Assembly: GCF_016406305.1 (NCBI RefSeq)
Contig: NZ_CP066369.1
Coordinates: 3,924,501-3,988,500 of the forward strand
Length of the DNA: 64,000 nt
Source: Shewanella putrefaciens
GTDB taxonomy: Bacteria; Pseudomonadota; Gammaproteobacteria; Enterobacterales; Shewanellaceae
Reading direction: 5' to 3'
Shown piece after piece: positions 34,980 to 43,481 of the stretch; the stretch's first letter is position 1, and each line of letters opens with the position of its first letter. The notes below the pieces were generated by a model. That model saw nothing but the letters and a program-made list of their open reading frames with translations. It searched no databases and was not told where the DNA came from. Both the position numbers and the translations under genes were made by a program.

Positions 34980-36491
34980 TTGAATACTCTACTCCTAGGG
35001 AAAGGTGAGCAACAGGTTCACTTAAATCTTAAATATGCCAATCGTCATGGGCTTATCGCAGGGGCAACGGGTACGGGGAAAACCGTTTCGTTGATGAGCC
35101 TAGCCGAGGGGTTTTCACGCCAAGGTGTGCCGGTATTTATCACAGATATCAAAGGGGATATTTCAGGGCTTGCTATGGCGGGCACCCCAAACGACAAGCT
35201 GTTACAACGGGCGGCTCAAATCGGGATCGAGGACTATCAAACCGAGGCCAATCCCGTCGTGTTCTGGGATTTAGCCGGGATTCAAGGACATCCGTTACGC
35301 ACAACGGTGAGTGAAATGGGCCCCACCTTGCTTGGCCGCATCCTCGAGCTTAATGATACTCAAAGTGGCATTTTAGATATCGTCTTTCAACTGGCGGACG
35401 ATCAAGGATTGTTGCTGCTCGATTTAGATGATCTGCGCGCCATGCTGACCTTAGTCGCCGATGAGCGCAAAGAAATCTCCGCCAAATATGGCCTCATTAG
35501 CGCCCAATCCCTCGCCGCAATTCAGCGAGCCGTACTCGGTTTAGAGCGCGATGGTGGTAAAGACTTTTTTGGCGAACCCGCATTACAACTCGAAGATTTG
35601 ATGCGCACTAACTTACAGGGGCGTGGCATCATCAATTTGCTCGCCGCCAATAAACTCATTTTAACACCAAGATTATATTCAAGTTTTCTACTCTGGCTGT
35701 TATCAGAGCTATTTGAAAATCTGCCTGAGGTGGGCGATCTCGACAAACCTAAACTGATCTTTTTTATCGATGAGGCGCATCTATTGTTTGAGGGGTGCCC
35801 GCCGAGCCTATTAAAACGGGTTGAACAAATTATGCGGCTTATCCGCTCCAAGGGCGTTGGCGTTTATTTTTGTTCACAATTTCCAGATGATGTTCCCAAT
35901 GAAATCCTCGGCCAGCTCGGCAATCGTATTCAGCATGCCCTTAGGGCGTACACGCCTAGGGATCAAAAAGCCGTTAAAACCGCGGCCGAAACCTTTGTAC
36001 CCAACCCTAAACTCGTCGTCACAGATGTAATATCCCAACTGGCGGTGGGCGAAGCCTTAGTCTCTATGTTGGCCGATAAAGGGGTGCCCACTATGGTAGA
36101 ACGTGCGCTCATCGCCCCACCCCGCTGTCGTATGGGGCCGGCATTGCTCGATGAGCTGCAACAAATTCGCGCACAAAGCCCTATTGGTGGCAAATATGAT
36201 CGCTTAATCAACCGCGAATCGGCCTATGAATTACTTCACAACCGGCGCTCTGATAGTGAGCCCGCGCCATCAACCGCCTCTGAATCAAGATCCTCTGAAA
36301 ATACAGATCAAACGAGTCCAAAAACAGAAGAACAGGGTTGGTTTAGCGAGCTTATTTTCGGCAATAAACGCCGCCAAGGTTTAGCCGAAACCCTTGCCAA
36401 ACAAACGGCGCGCACTGTGGGCAATCAATTAGGAAAACAAATTCTGCGGGGACTACTAGGGGGTATATTGGGTAAATCAACCCGCAGATAG
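34980..36491 (+). CDS. HerA-like ATPase (DUF853, helicase HerA C-terminal family)
   Basis: A 503-residue cytoplasmic ATPase of the HerA/FtsK superfamily: Walker A GATGTGKT at residues 28-35, TDIKGDISGL, Walker B KLIFFIDEAHLLF and a sensor region VGVYFCSQFPDDVPNEILGQLGNRIQHALR. Members of this family have a single RecA-like domain plus a tail (here ending in a glycine-rich amphipathic segment) and their role is not well defined. The best start is a TTG at 34980 with AAGG seven bases upstream; there is no good ATG before the conserved sequence. Monocistronic. Confidence 0.85.
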   Translation: MNTLLLGKGEQQVHLNLKYANRHGLIAGATGTGKTVSLMSLAEGFSRQGVPVFITDIKGDISGLAMAGTPNDKLLQRAAQIGIEDYQTEANPVVFWDLAGIQGHPLRTTVSEMGPTLLGRILELNDTQSGILDIVFQLADDQGLLLLDLDDLRAMLTLVADERKEISAKYGLISAQSLAAIQRAVLGLERDGGKDFFGEPALQLEDLMRTNLQGRGIINLLAANKLILTPRLYSSFLLWLLSELFENLPEVGDLDKPKLIFFIDEAHLLFEGCPPSLLKRVEQIMRLIRSKGVGVYFCSQFPDDVPNEILGQLGNRIQHALRAYTPRDQKAVKTAAETFVPNPKLVVTDVISQLAVGEALVSMLADKGVPTMVERALIAPPRCRMGPALLDELQQIRAQSPIGGKYDRLINRESAYELLHNRRSDSEPAPSTASESRSSENTDQTSPKTEEQGWFSELIFGNKRRQGLAETLAKQTARTVGNQLGKQILRGLLGGILGKSTRR

Positions 36492-36801
36492 GCTTGACGG
36501 TAGTAACCGTGCTCTAGGTCGCATATTTTATAGACAGTTTAGCACTACCAATAGCATGAATTATTCTAAGTAAGGGATAGATCTTGCCACGGATTTAGGT
36601 GATAAGATTATTTTGCGAGTCCAGCTCAGAGAGGCAAACAAATTCAAATAAATTATCAATGATTTTAAATAATTGCGATTTAAAAATGTTGTAATTCGAG
36701 ATTTAACGTTTCGCTTCAGTCAGGACATCATGGTACAGGTTTTACGCGTATGGCTTACATGATTAGCCTGATGAACAACCACAAAGTACATGGAGTTAGC
36801 T

Positions 36802-36924
36802 ATGAGTAAAGAGCAAAAAAACCGCAAAGAAACGAAAAAGAAGCCGTTAATGTCTGCAAAGGAAAAAAGAGCAGCAAAACACGCTAAAAATGCTTCTAAG
36901 GGTTTCTTAGAAAACACTAAATAG
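36802..36924 (+). CDS. 40-residue lysine-rich small protein
   Basis: A short frame of 40 codons with GGAG six bases before its ATG. The product begins MSKEQKNRKETKKKPLMSAK and continues with EKRAAKHAKNASKGFLENTK: about one third lysine or arginine, no hydrophobic segment, no cysteine. It is followed 47 bases later by a good terminator, which supports it as a transcribed unit. Such small basic proteins could bind nucleic acid or ribosomes, but no function is known. The upstream gap 36492-36801 holds nothing else recognisable. Confidence 0.65.
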   Translation: MSKEQKNRKETKKKPLMSAKEKRAAKHAKNASKGFLENTK

Positions 36925-36971
36925 TGTTGTGCCAGCGCATTCAATATCAGTTGCGCATTCGATATCAATAG

Positions 36972-36998
36972 AGGGTTAACTTATGTTAGCCCTTTTTA
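36972..36998 (+). terminator. Terminator after the small basic protein gene
   Basis: Arms AGGGTTAAC / GTTAGCCCT (one G-U type mismatch) with a four-base loop, followed by TTTTT. Placed 47 bases after the small frame. Confidence 0.75.
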
Positions 36999-37469
36999 TA
37001 TTCTCTTCTATTAGTCTCTAATTAAGCTTAAGCCCTACAAAAACGTCCATTTATCATCTGCACAGTAACAAATTGAAGCGATTGTTTTATAACAGTTAAT
37101 CCCTAAAAATCCCTGTATTTAAAAATGTCACCTAGACTAAAGCAAAATCTACATTCCGCAGATCTTTTGCTAAGGTATAAAACCGCCATTAACGCGCAAA
37201 AACAGACTTAGCGGGATACAGGGTGAACTTGCTTCATTTAGCTTTGCTGGCTAAACAGAGTGCAACATATTAGGGCCGATATTGAGTTAATTACTTGTTA
37301 ATTAGTCAGTTAAATCGTTCAAAAACCGAAACTCTGAGTGACAAAACAGCATTCAAAGTCTGTATTTTGAGCAGTTTTGGGTATATAAGTAGTAATACTA
37401 AAGTCAGCAGTTAACAGAGTCGATTTTAATAGCCCTATATAACACAATAAAAAATAAGGATATTTCAAT

Positions 37470-38426
37470 ATGAAAATCAACAAACGTTTTATCGCCGTCG
37501 GTACTGCACTGACACTCTCACTCAGCGCTGCCACTATGGCCGCCGCACCCGCATTTATTAATATTCTCACCGGTGGTACTAGCGGTGTTTATTACCCCAT
37601 AGGTGTTGCCCTATCCCAACTCTACGGTACGGGTATTGAAGGGGCCAAAACCTCAGTTCAAGCGACTAAGGCCTCGGTTGAAAACCTCAACTTGCTTCAG
37701 GCGGGTCGTGGGGAGCTAGCTTTAGCACTAGGTGATTCCGTTGCCGCAGCCTACCAAGGGGATGTCGATGCTGGCTTTAAAAAGCCATTAGATAAAATCC
37801 GTGTTATTGCCGCAGCTTACCCTAACTATATTCAAATCGTGGCCAATAAAGAGTCTGGCATCAAAACCTTGGCCGATTTAAAAGGCAAGCGTATCTCCGT
37901 TGGCGCGCCTAAGTCAGGCACCGAACTCAATGCCAGAGCCATTTTCAAGGCGGCGGGATTAAGTTATGAAGACATGGGCAAAGTGGAATTTTTACCCTAT
38001 GCCGAATCCGTTGAATTAATCAAAAATCGCCAATTAGACGCGACGTTACAGTCATCGGGCTTAGGTATGGCGGCAATTCGCGATCTTGCGGCGACTATGC
38101 CCATTAACTTTGTCGAAGTCCCTGAAGATGTAGTGCTGAAAATCAATAATCCAGCCTATCAGTACGGGGTTATTCCTGCAGCCACCTACGAAGGCCAAAC
38201 TGCCGATGTGTCCACAGTTGCCATTCAAAACCTATTCGTCACCCAAAGCGGTGTCTCAGATGATTTAGCCTATCAAATGGCAAAAATCATGTTTGAAAAC
38301 CTAGAGCGTCTAGGCAATGCCCACTCGGCCGCCAAGGCTATTAGCTTAGATAACGCGACTAAAAAGCTACCCGCACCGCTTCACCCTGGTGCTGAGCGTT
38401 ATTTCAAAGAAGTTGGCGCACTTTAA
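37470..38426 (+). CDS. TAXI-family TRAP transporter solute-binding protein
   Basis: A 318-residue periplasmic protein with signal peptide (KRFIAVGTALTLSLSAATMAAA) and the TAXI fold: FINILTGGTSGVYYPIGVALSQLY, then ATKASVENLNLLQAGRGELALALGD, and FLPYAESVELIKNRQLDATLQSSGLG. TAXI proteins capture a carboxylate or similar ligand for a secondary TRAP permease, here the fused one downstream. Their ligands are poorly known; glutamate-like and aromatic acids have been considered. The 465 bases before it (37004-37469) are AT-rich with a TATATAAG-containing stretch near 37382 that could be a promoter, but nothing definite. A stem-loop separates it from the permease gene. Confidence 0.9.
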   Translation: MKINKRFIAVGTALTLSLSAATMAAAPAFINILTGGTSGVYYPIGVALSQLYGTGIEGAKTSVQATKASVENLNLLQAGRGELALALGDSVAAAYQGDVDAGFKKPLDKIRVIAAAYPNYIQIVANKESGIKTLADLKGKRISVGAPKSGTELNARAIFKAAGLSYEDMGKVEFLPYAESVELIKNRQLDATLQSSGLGMAAIRDLAATMPINFVEVPEDVVLKINNPAYQYGVIPAATYEGQTADVSTVAIQNLFVTQSGVSDDLAYQMAKIMFENLERLGNAHSAAKAISLDNATKKLPAPLHPGAERYFKEVGAL

Positions 38427-38464
38427 GCCTGTCATTTTAACCTGTGCGACCGATTCTCCACTTA

Positions 38465-38496
38465 AGCACTTGAGCTAACACTAAGGCTCAAGTGCT
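38465..38496 (+). other. Intercistronic stem-loop between TAXI protein and permease genes
   Basis: Perfect 11-base arms AGCACTTGAGC / GCTCAAGTGCT with a ten-base loop and no T-run. It is more likely an RNA-stabilising or expression-ratio element than a full terminator, as often seen after binding-protein genes. Confidence 0.6.
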
Positions 38497-38533
38497 ATGT
38501 CGCCCTCTGTAGTCTAATGCTGTGAGGCATAAT

Positions 38534-40567
38534 ATGAGCGATTCCGAACAAGGCCTTAGCGCCAAGCCCGGCGACTGGCCCAAGGCACTATTTTATACCG
38601 CCTTAATTTTCTCTATTTTTCAAATTATTACCGCCGCTTTTCATCCAGTATCGACCCAAGTATTGCGTGCGACCCATGTGGGCTTTTTACTCTTAGTGGT
38701 ATTTTTAAGTTATCCCGCTGTGGGCAAATCTCGCCCTTGGCAACCCTTAGCTTGGCTGCTTGGCCTTGCTGGTATGGCAACAGCGGCCTACCAATGGATT
38801 TTTGAAGCCGATCTGATCCAGCGTTCCGGTGAATTGACCGATGCCGATATGGTGATTGGCGTTGTTTTGATTGTATTAGTCTTTGAAGCCGCACGCCGAG
38901 TCATGGGTTGGGCATTGCCGATCATTTGCTGTATTTTCTTGGCCTATGGCTTATTCGGCCAATATCTTCCCGGTGACTTAATGCACCGCGGCTACGGCGT
39001 TGATCAGATTATCAATCAGTTATCCTTTGGTACTGAAGGCCTCTATGGTACTCCGACCTATGTTTCGGCAACTTACATCTTCCTATTTATCCTCTTTGGC
39101 GCCTTTTTAGAGCAGGCGGGGATGATCCGTCTCTTCACCGATTTTGCGATGGGGTTATTCGGCCACAAGCTTGGCGGCCCCGCAAAAGTTGCCGTGGTCT
39201 CTTCCGCTATGATGGGGACTATTACAGGTTCTGGTGTCGCTAACGTAGTCACCACTGGGCAATTTACCATTCCGCTGATGAAACGCTTCGGTTATCGTCC
39301 CGCCTTTGCTGGCGGGGTGGAAGCAACTTCGAGTATGGGCAGCCAAATCATGCCACCCATTATGGGGGCAGTGGCTTTTATCATGGCCGAAACCATAAAC
39401 GTGCCCTTTATCGAAATCGCTAAAGCGGCACTGGTCCCTGCCTTATTGTATTTCTGCTCGGTATTCTGGATGGTACATTTAGAGGCCAAACGCGCCAATC
39501 TGTGCGGCCTACCTAAGGATCAATGTCCCGATCCCTGGGCCGCGATTAAGGAACGCTGGTATCTACTTATCCCCTTGTTTATTTTGATTTATCTGCTTTT
39601 TTCCGGCAGAACGCCCCTCTTTTCAGGTATGGTCGGTTTAGCACTGACCTCGATTGTTATCTTGGGCTCGGCGATCGTCTTGAGGCTGCCATCAAATGCG
39701 ATGCGTTTTGCATTTTGGATTGCCCTTGGAGTGCTGTGCGCAGGTTTCTTCCAACTAGGGATTGCGGTGGTATTTGCTGTGATAGCCCTATTAGTAGCGG
39801 TATGTTGGTTTATTAATGGCGGCAAAGATACCCTGACAATCTGCTTACATGCTTTGGTGGAAGGAGCACGTCACGCCGTCCCCGTGGGGATAGCGTGTGC
39901 CTTAGTGGGCGTGATTATCGGCATAGTGTCACTGACAGGTATCGCCTCAACCTTTGCCAGTTACATTCTGGCGGTAGGGCAAGATAATCTGTTCTTATCC
40001 TTAGTGTTAACTATGCTCACTTGTCTGGTATTGGGTATGGGGATCCCGACTATCCCAAACTACATTATCACCAGTTCAATTGCCGCCCCTGCTCTGCTGG
40101 ATTTAGGCGTGCCCTTGATAGTGTCCCATATGTTTGTGTTCTATTTTGGCATCATGGCCGATCTCACCCCGCCTGTCGCTTTGGCCTGCTTTGCCGCCGC
40201 CCCGATTGCCAAAGAATCTGGGCTTAAGATCAGCCTATGGGCGATTCGCATCGCTATTGCCGGCTTTGTGATCCCCTTTATGGCGGTTTACGATCCCGCA
40301 TTAATGCTACAAAGCGATAGTTGGTTGGCTATCGGTTTTGTGGTGCTTAAAGCGACGGTGGGCATTGGGATTTGGGGCGTGATATTCACGGGTTATCTGC
40401 TGCAAAAACTCTATTGGTGGGAAAGGCTGATGGGGTTCCTTGCGGGAGGTAGTTTGATCCTGGCGACCCCACTCAGTGATGAAATAGGTTTTGGGCTTGC
40501 CTTGCTGTTTATCGTGCAGCACAGCTGGCGGGCGCGCAAACTTAAGCGCCTTGCAAAACAGGGATAA
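38534..40567 (+). CDS. TRAP transporter permease, fused DctQ-DctM
   Basis: A 677-residue membrane protein combining the small 4-TM DctQ-like part (residues about 15-120) and the large DctM-like part with some 14 helices. Typical segments are FGAFLEQAGMIRLFTDFAMGLFG, the SSAMMGTITGSGVANVVTTGQFTIPLMKRFGY motif, and MGIPTIPNYIITSSIAAPAL near residue 500. TAXI systems usually have such fused permeases, driven by an ion gradient. GAGG seven bases before the ATG at 38534 sets the start. It is followed closely by a DUF1850 gene. Confidence 0.92.
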   Translation: MSDSEQGLSAKPGDWPKALFYTALIFSIFQIITAAFHPVSTQVLRATHVGFLLLVVFLSYPAVGKSRPWQPLAWLLGLAGMATAAYQWIFEADLIQRSGELTDADMVIGVVLIVLVFEAARRVMGWALPIICCIFLAYGLFGQYLPGDLMHRGYGVDQIINQLSFGTEGLYGTPTYVSATYIFLFILFGAFLEQAGMIRLFTDFAMGLFGHKLGGPAKVAVVSSAMMGTITGSGVANVVTTGQFTIPLMKRFGYRPAFAGGVEATSSMGSQIMPPIMGAVAFIMAETINVPFIEIAKAALVPALLYFCSVFWMVHLEAKRANLCGLPKDQCPDPWAAIKERWYLLIPLFILIYLLFSGRTPLFSGMVGLALTSIVILGSAIVLRLPSNAMRFAFWIALGVLCAGFFQLGIAVVFAVIALLVAVCWFINGGKDTLTICLHALVEGARHAVPVGIACALVGVIIGIVSLTGIASTFASYILAVGQDNLFLSLVLTMLTCLVLGMGIPTIPNYIITSSIAAPALLDLGVPLIVSHMFVFYFGIMADLTPPVALACFAAAPIAKESGLKISLWAIRIAIAGFVIPFMAVYDPALMLQSDSWLAIGFVVLKATVGIGIWGVIFTGYLLQKLYWWERLMGFLAGGSLILATPLSDEIGFGLALLFIVQHSWRARKLKRLAKQG

Positions 40568-40593
40568 GCCTTGGAATTACCTGCCATTAATCT

Positions 40594-41016
40594 GTGGTTA
40601 AGGGTAAGCTAATGCTAGGTCTATGTTTAGGCCTAGCAGGCACACTGTGGGCACAAGTGCCCACAGATAATTTCACCCTTGCATGGAATCACAGCATAGA
40701 AAAAATCCGCTGGGAAGAAGACTATCACGTCACGCCCCAAGGCTTAGTGTTAGTCGAGGCAAGGGTTAAAGGAACTGGCGCGGGAATGGAAATCCCAGAT
40801 GATGCTTATCTTAAGAATGGCAGCTGGCATTATCACCCCAAACTACCCGGTTTGCCGGTGCTGCGCTTAGGTCGTACGCCCGAAGCGGGGGACTATGATT
40901 TGTGTTTCACAGCTCCCTCGGGCAAGGTTGAATGCCAAGCCATGGACCATTGGATTGGCCCACCGAACAAGCAAGATGCGGCGGTCGAACTGTGGGGTTG
41001 CAACTCTGTGCCTTAG
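40594..41016 (+). CDS. DUF1850 exported protein of the TRAP operon
   Basis: A 140-residue exported protein with a signal peptide ending WA-Q and the DUF1850 core (FTLAWNHSIEKIRWEEDYHV, LVLVEARVKGTGAGMEIPDDA). DUF1850 proteins commonly lie next to TAXI-TRAP permeases and presumably assist them. The start is uncertain: a GTG at 40594 supplies the basic n-region (VKGK) of the signal, whereas AAGGG fits the ATG at 40612. It is 26 bases after the permease, so one operon. Confidence 0.8.
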   Translation: MVKGKLMLGLCLGLAGTLWAQVPTDNFTLAWNHSIEKIRWEEDYHVTPQGLVLVEARVKGTGAGMEIPDDAYLKNGSWHYHPKLPGLPVLRLGRTPEAGDYDLCFTAPSGKVECQAMDHWIGPPNKQDAAVELWGCNSVP

Positions 41017-41029
41017 GATGCAGTGATAA

Positions 41030-41057
41030 AAATACCCGTGCATTTAGACGGGTATTT
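41030..41057. terminator. Bidirectional terminator after the TRAP operon
   Basis: Arms AAATACCCGT / ACGGGTATTT (ten bases, perfect) with an eight-base loop, flanked by A and T runs. Lies between the DUF1850 stop and the convergent regulator stop. Confidence 0.85.
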
Positions 41058-41109
41058 AATCGTTTACGCTGGTGCTTGCTAAAGGATTAAGGGCTTTATC
41101 AGCACTCAC

Positions 41110-41829
41110 TTAAGCCTGTTTAAGCATATACTTACGCTCAATTTCTGCTAGGCGTATATTAAAATCTTGCAGATGTGCCAACATTTCGGCTTCAGCTTTC
41201 GCCTCATCTTTGGCGATAACAGCTTCGACAATAACATCATGCAAACCTAATGGATGAATTTCATCGGTCGGCGGCTGGAATTTAGTCGTTTGATTACTTA
41301 ATAAAACCAACAAGGATTTTACGATAGCTTCTAGGAAGCGATTTCCCGACATTTCCGCCAGCACATAATGCACTTGGGATCGTAAAATGACGGTATCAGG
41401 ATATTCATAGCTGTCATTTTCATGGCTATTAGCCTCTTGTAAGGCTTTCGCTTGCTCTGGAGTGCAATTTTTAGCGGCCATTCTTGCAACTTGGGGCTCA
41501 ATCAACATTCGTGCCTGGCATAGCTCAGGCAGAGAGAGTTTTCCCATCATAAACAAGTCGTGGCAGGCATCACTCAAACGCTCAAAGGTCAAGTGCTTAA
41601 CAAATGCACCACCCGTTGCCCCTTGACGAATTTCAACCAATCCACCCGCTTCGAGACTCTTAATTGCTTCCCGAACCACAGTGCGGCTGACCTGAAATAG
41701 CTCGATTAATTCACGCTCGGAGGGCAACTTATCGCCCGCCTTATAATCGCCACCTAAAATAGCATTTTTCAGTTGCAGACCGACTTCACTCGAAGCTTTT
41801 ATCTGCTTAATAGGCTTGAAGATATGCAA
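41110..41829 (-). CDS. FadR/GntR-family transcriptional regulator (FCD type)
   Basis: A 239-residue repressor-type protein. Residues 12-80 are a GntR winged helix (AGDKLPSERELIELFQVSRTVVREAIKSLEAGGLVEIRQGATGGAFV), and the C-terminal FCD helical domain has the metal-binding-type histidines in SQVHYVLAEMSGN and LGLHDVIVEAV. FCD regulators typically bind a small carboxylic acid. It sits between the TRAP operon and the divergent porin-esterase-reductase genes, so it is the likely local regulator, binding perhaps at the motif shared by 42013-42030 and 45485-45502. Confidence 0.88.
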   Translation of the reverse strand: MHIFKPIKQIKASSEVGLQLKNAILGGDYKAGDKLPSERELIELFQVSRTVVREAIKSLEAGGLVEIRQGATGGAFVKHLTFERLSDACHDLFMMGKLSLPELCQARMLIEPQVARMAAKNCTPEQAKALQEANSHENDSYEYPDTVILRSQVHYVLAEMSGNRFLEAIVKSLLVLLSNQTTKFQPPTDEIHPLGLHDVIVEAVIAKDEAKAEAEMLAHLQDFNIRLAEIERKYMLKQA

Positions 41830-42012
41830 TTTATTATCTCGGATAAACTCAGTGGCGTCATCCTACCATAAAACCCAACCAATTCAGAAAAAGTACTCCG
41901 GTATTTCCTATATTAGTGATTAAAAAATCTTCATTTTTGTTGATCTATGTAACATCTGTACGAATTTCGTAACTAGTTTCTCATATTCATTCTTACTCCG
42001 TTGTGGATAATG

Positions 42013-42030
42013 GTTATACGTCATACATTT
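42013..42030 (+). promoter_or_regulatory. Shared 18-bp motif, site 1 (upstream of the porin)
   Basis: GTTATACGTCATACATTT, matching 16 of 18 bases of the site at 45485-45502. It lies 78 bases before the porin start, in the divergent region with the FadR-type regulator gene. A candidate operator; not a clean palindrome, so the exact boundaries are uncertain. Confidence 0.45.
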
Positions 42031-42107
42031 CACCTAAAGAGGTTAACACTAGCCTTTTAACTCGCTCGGACCACTCCAAGCGGGCACACAAAAATAAGGA
42101 AATGATG

Positions 42108-43340
42108 ATGAACAGATCGTATTTATCTTTACTTGTGCTATCGGTATTAAGCATCCCAGCCATTGCAGATACCAGCATTGATCAAATGTTTAGCCAAGGG
42201 ACATTAAAGGGCGAACTACGCCTATTCGACTTTACCCGTGACTATGATACGACCAACACCAAACATGACACCTCATTCGGCGGGCTGTTTTACTACAACA
42301 CTGCAAAGGTAAATGGGATCAGTTTTGGCACTAGCTTCGCGTCGGCAAACCCGATTTGGATCAACGACTCTGATGATGTTTATGGTTTAGTCGCCCGTGA
42401 TGCCAACGGTGACCATGACGACGTTAACCGCTTACAAGAATATTTTGTCCAAGGCGATTGGTGGAATACTAAATTCAAGCTCGGCGCACAGGAACTGCGC
42501 ACCCCTATGATGAATCCCCATGATATTCGTGCGATCCCACGGACTTTCCGCGGTTTTTCAGCAGAAAACAAGAGTATCAATAACCTCACACTTTCAGCCC
42601 TGTACATTACGGATTCTATGGGCTGGTCGGATAGCAATTTCATCACTGTGAAAGAAGCTGTACAAAACGAATTAGCTAGAGCGGGTATTGTGGCGGATGT
42701 CGCCGATAACCCGGTTTATGCCTTAGGGGCTAAATATCAATTGCCCTTTAAGACAGTCCAAACTGAAGCCCATCTTTGGCACTACAGCATGGAAGATGTT
42801 TTCAATCAAACCTATGCCAAAGTGAAACTAGCCGCTGATGTTGGTCCAACGAATTTGTACTTAACACCTTCCTATTTAACTCAACAGGCAATAGGTGAAG
42901 AAACCGGCGGCCCACTCGATACCTATCAATATGGCTTCCATCTAGGCGCCAAATTGGCGGGGGCAGATCTCACTTATATGTACGCCAAAACCGGGGATGA
43001 CACAGTGCTGACCCCATGGGGCGATGAAAAAGTGGTCATTCAACAGGTATATCAATCTGCACGGGCGAATGAAGAGGTCAACGCGTTAAAGCTGGCCTAT
43101 GACTTTGAAAAATTAGGTGCGAGTGGATTAGAAGCCTATGCCTTCTATGGGCAGTACGATGTGCCAGAGGGGACTGCGTCAGATTTTAATGAAACAAACT
43201 TTTCAATCGCCTATAAATTTTCAGGCATGTTATCGGGCCTAGGTCTTAAGGCACGTTATGCCATGGTCGATTTTGATCAAAGTGAAGATCTTGACGATCT
43301 GCGTTTATATGTCACTTATAAATTTGCCTTAGGTAAATAG
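42108..43340 (+). CDS. OprD-family outer membrane porin
   Basis: A 410-residue outer membrane beta-barrel. The signal peptide is MNRSYLSLLVLSVLSIPAIA, followed by the N-terminal plug-like SIDQMFSQGTLKGELRLFDFTRDYD, and alternating amphipathic strands to the terminal aromatic-ended strand LRLYVTYKFALGK. FKLGAQELRTPMMNPHDIRAIPRTFRGFSAEN is a strong OprD-family signature. OprD-type channels admit specific small carboxylates and aromatic acids. AGGA lies seven bases before the third of three consecutive ATG codons (42108); the frame reaches further upstream but without a signal peptide. First gene of the porin-esterase-flavoprotein series. Confidence 0.87.
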   Translation: MNRSYLSLLVLSVLSIPAIADTSIDQMFSQGTLKGELRLFDFTRDYDTTNTKHDTSFGGLFYYNTAKVNGISFGTSFASANPIWINDSDDVYGLVARDANGDHDDVNRLQEYFVQGDWWNTKFKLGAQELRTPMMNPHDIRAIPRTFRGFSAENKSINNLTLSALYITDSMGWSDSNFITVKEAVQNELARAGIVADVADNPVYALGAKYQLPFKTVQTEAHLWHYSMEDVFNQTYAKVKLAADVGPTNLYLTPSYLTQQAIGEETGGPLDTYQYGFHLGAKLAGADLTYMYAKTGDDTVLTPWGDEKVVIQQVYQSARANEEVNALKLAYDFEKLGASGLEAYAFYGQYDVPEGTASDFNETNFSIAYKFSGMLSGLGLKARYAMVDFDQSEDLDDLRLYVTYKFALGK

Positions 43341-43481
43341 TTCACCAGTTTTAACTCCCCTGCACCAAACCTTATACGGGTGTATCAGCCTTGTTCGATA
43401 CACCCAATTTTTGTACCGCAAAATCACCGATACCCAAGTAAAAGTTGCGGTAAACACTTTGACTTAAGGATTGAGATTATA

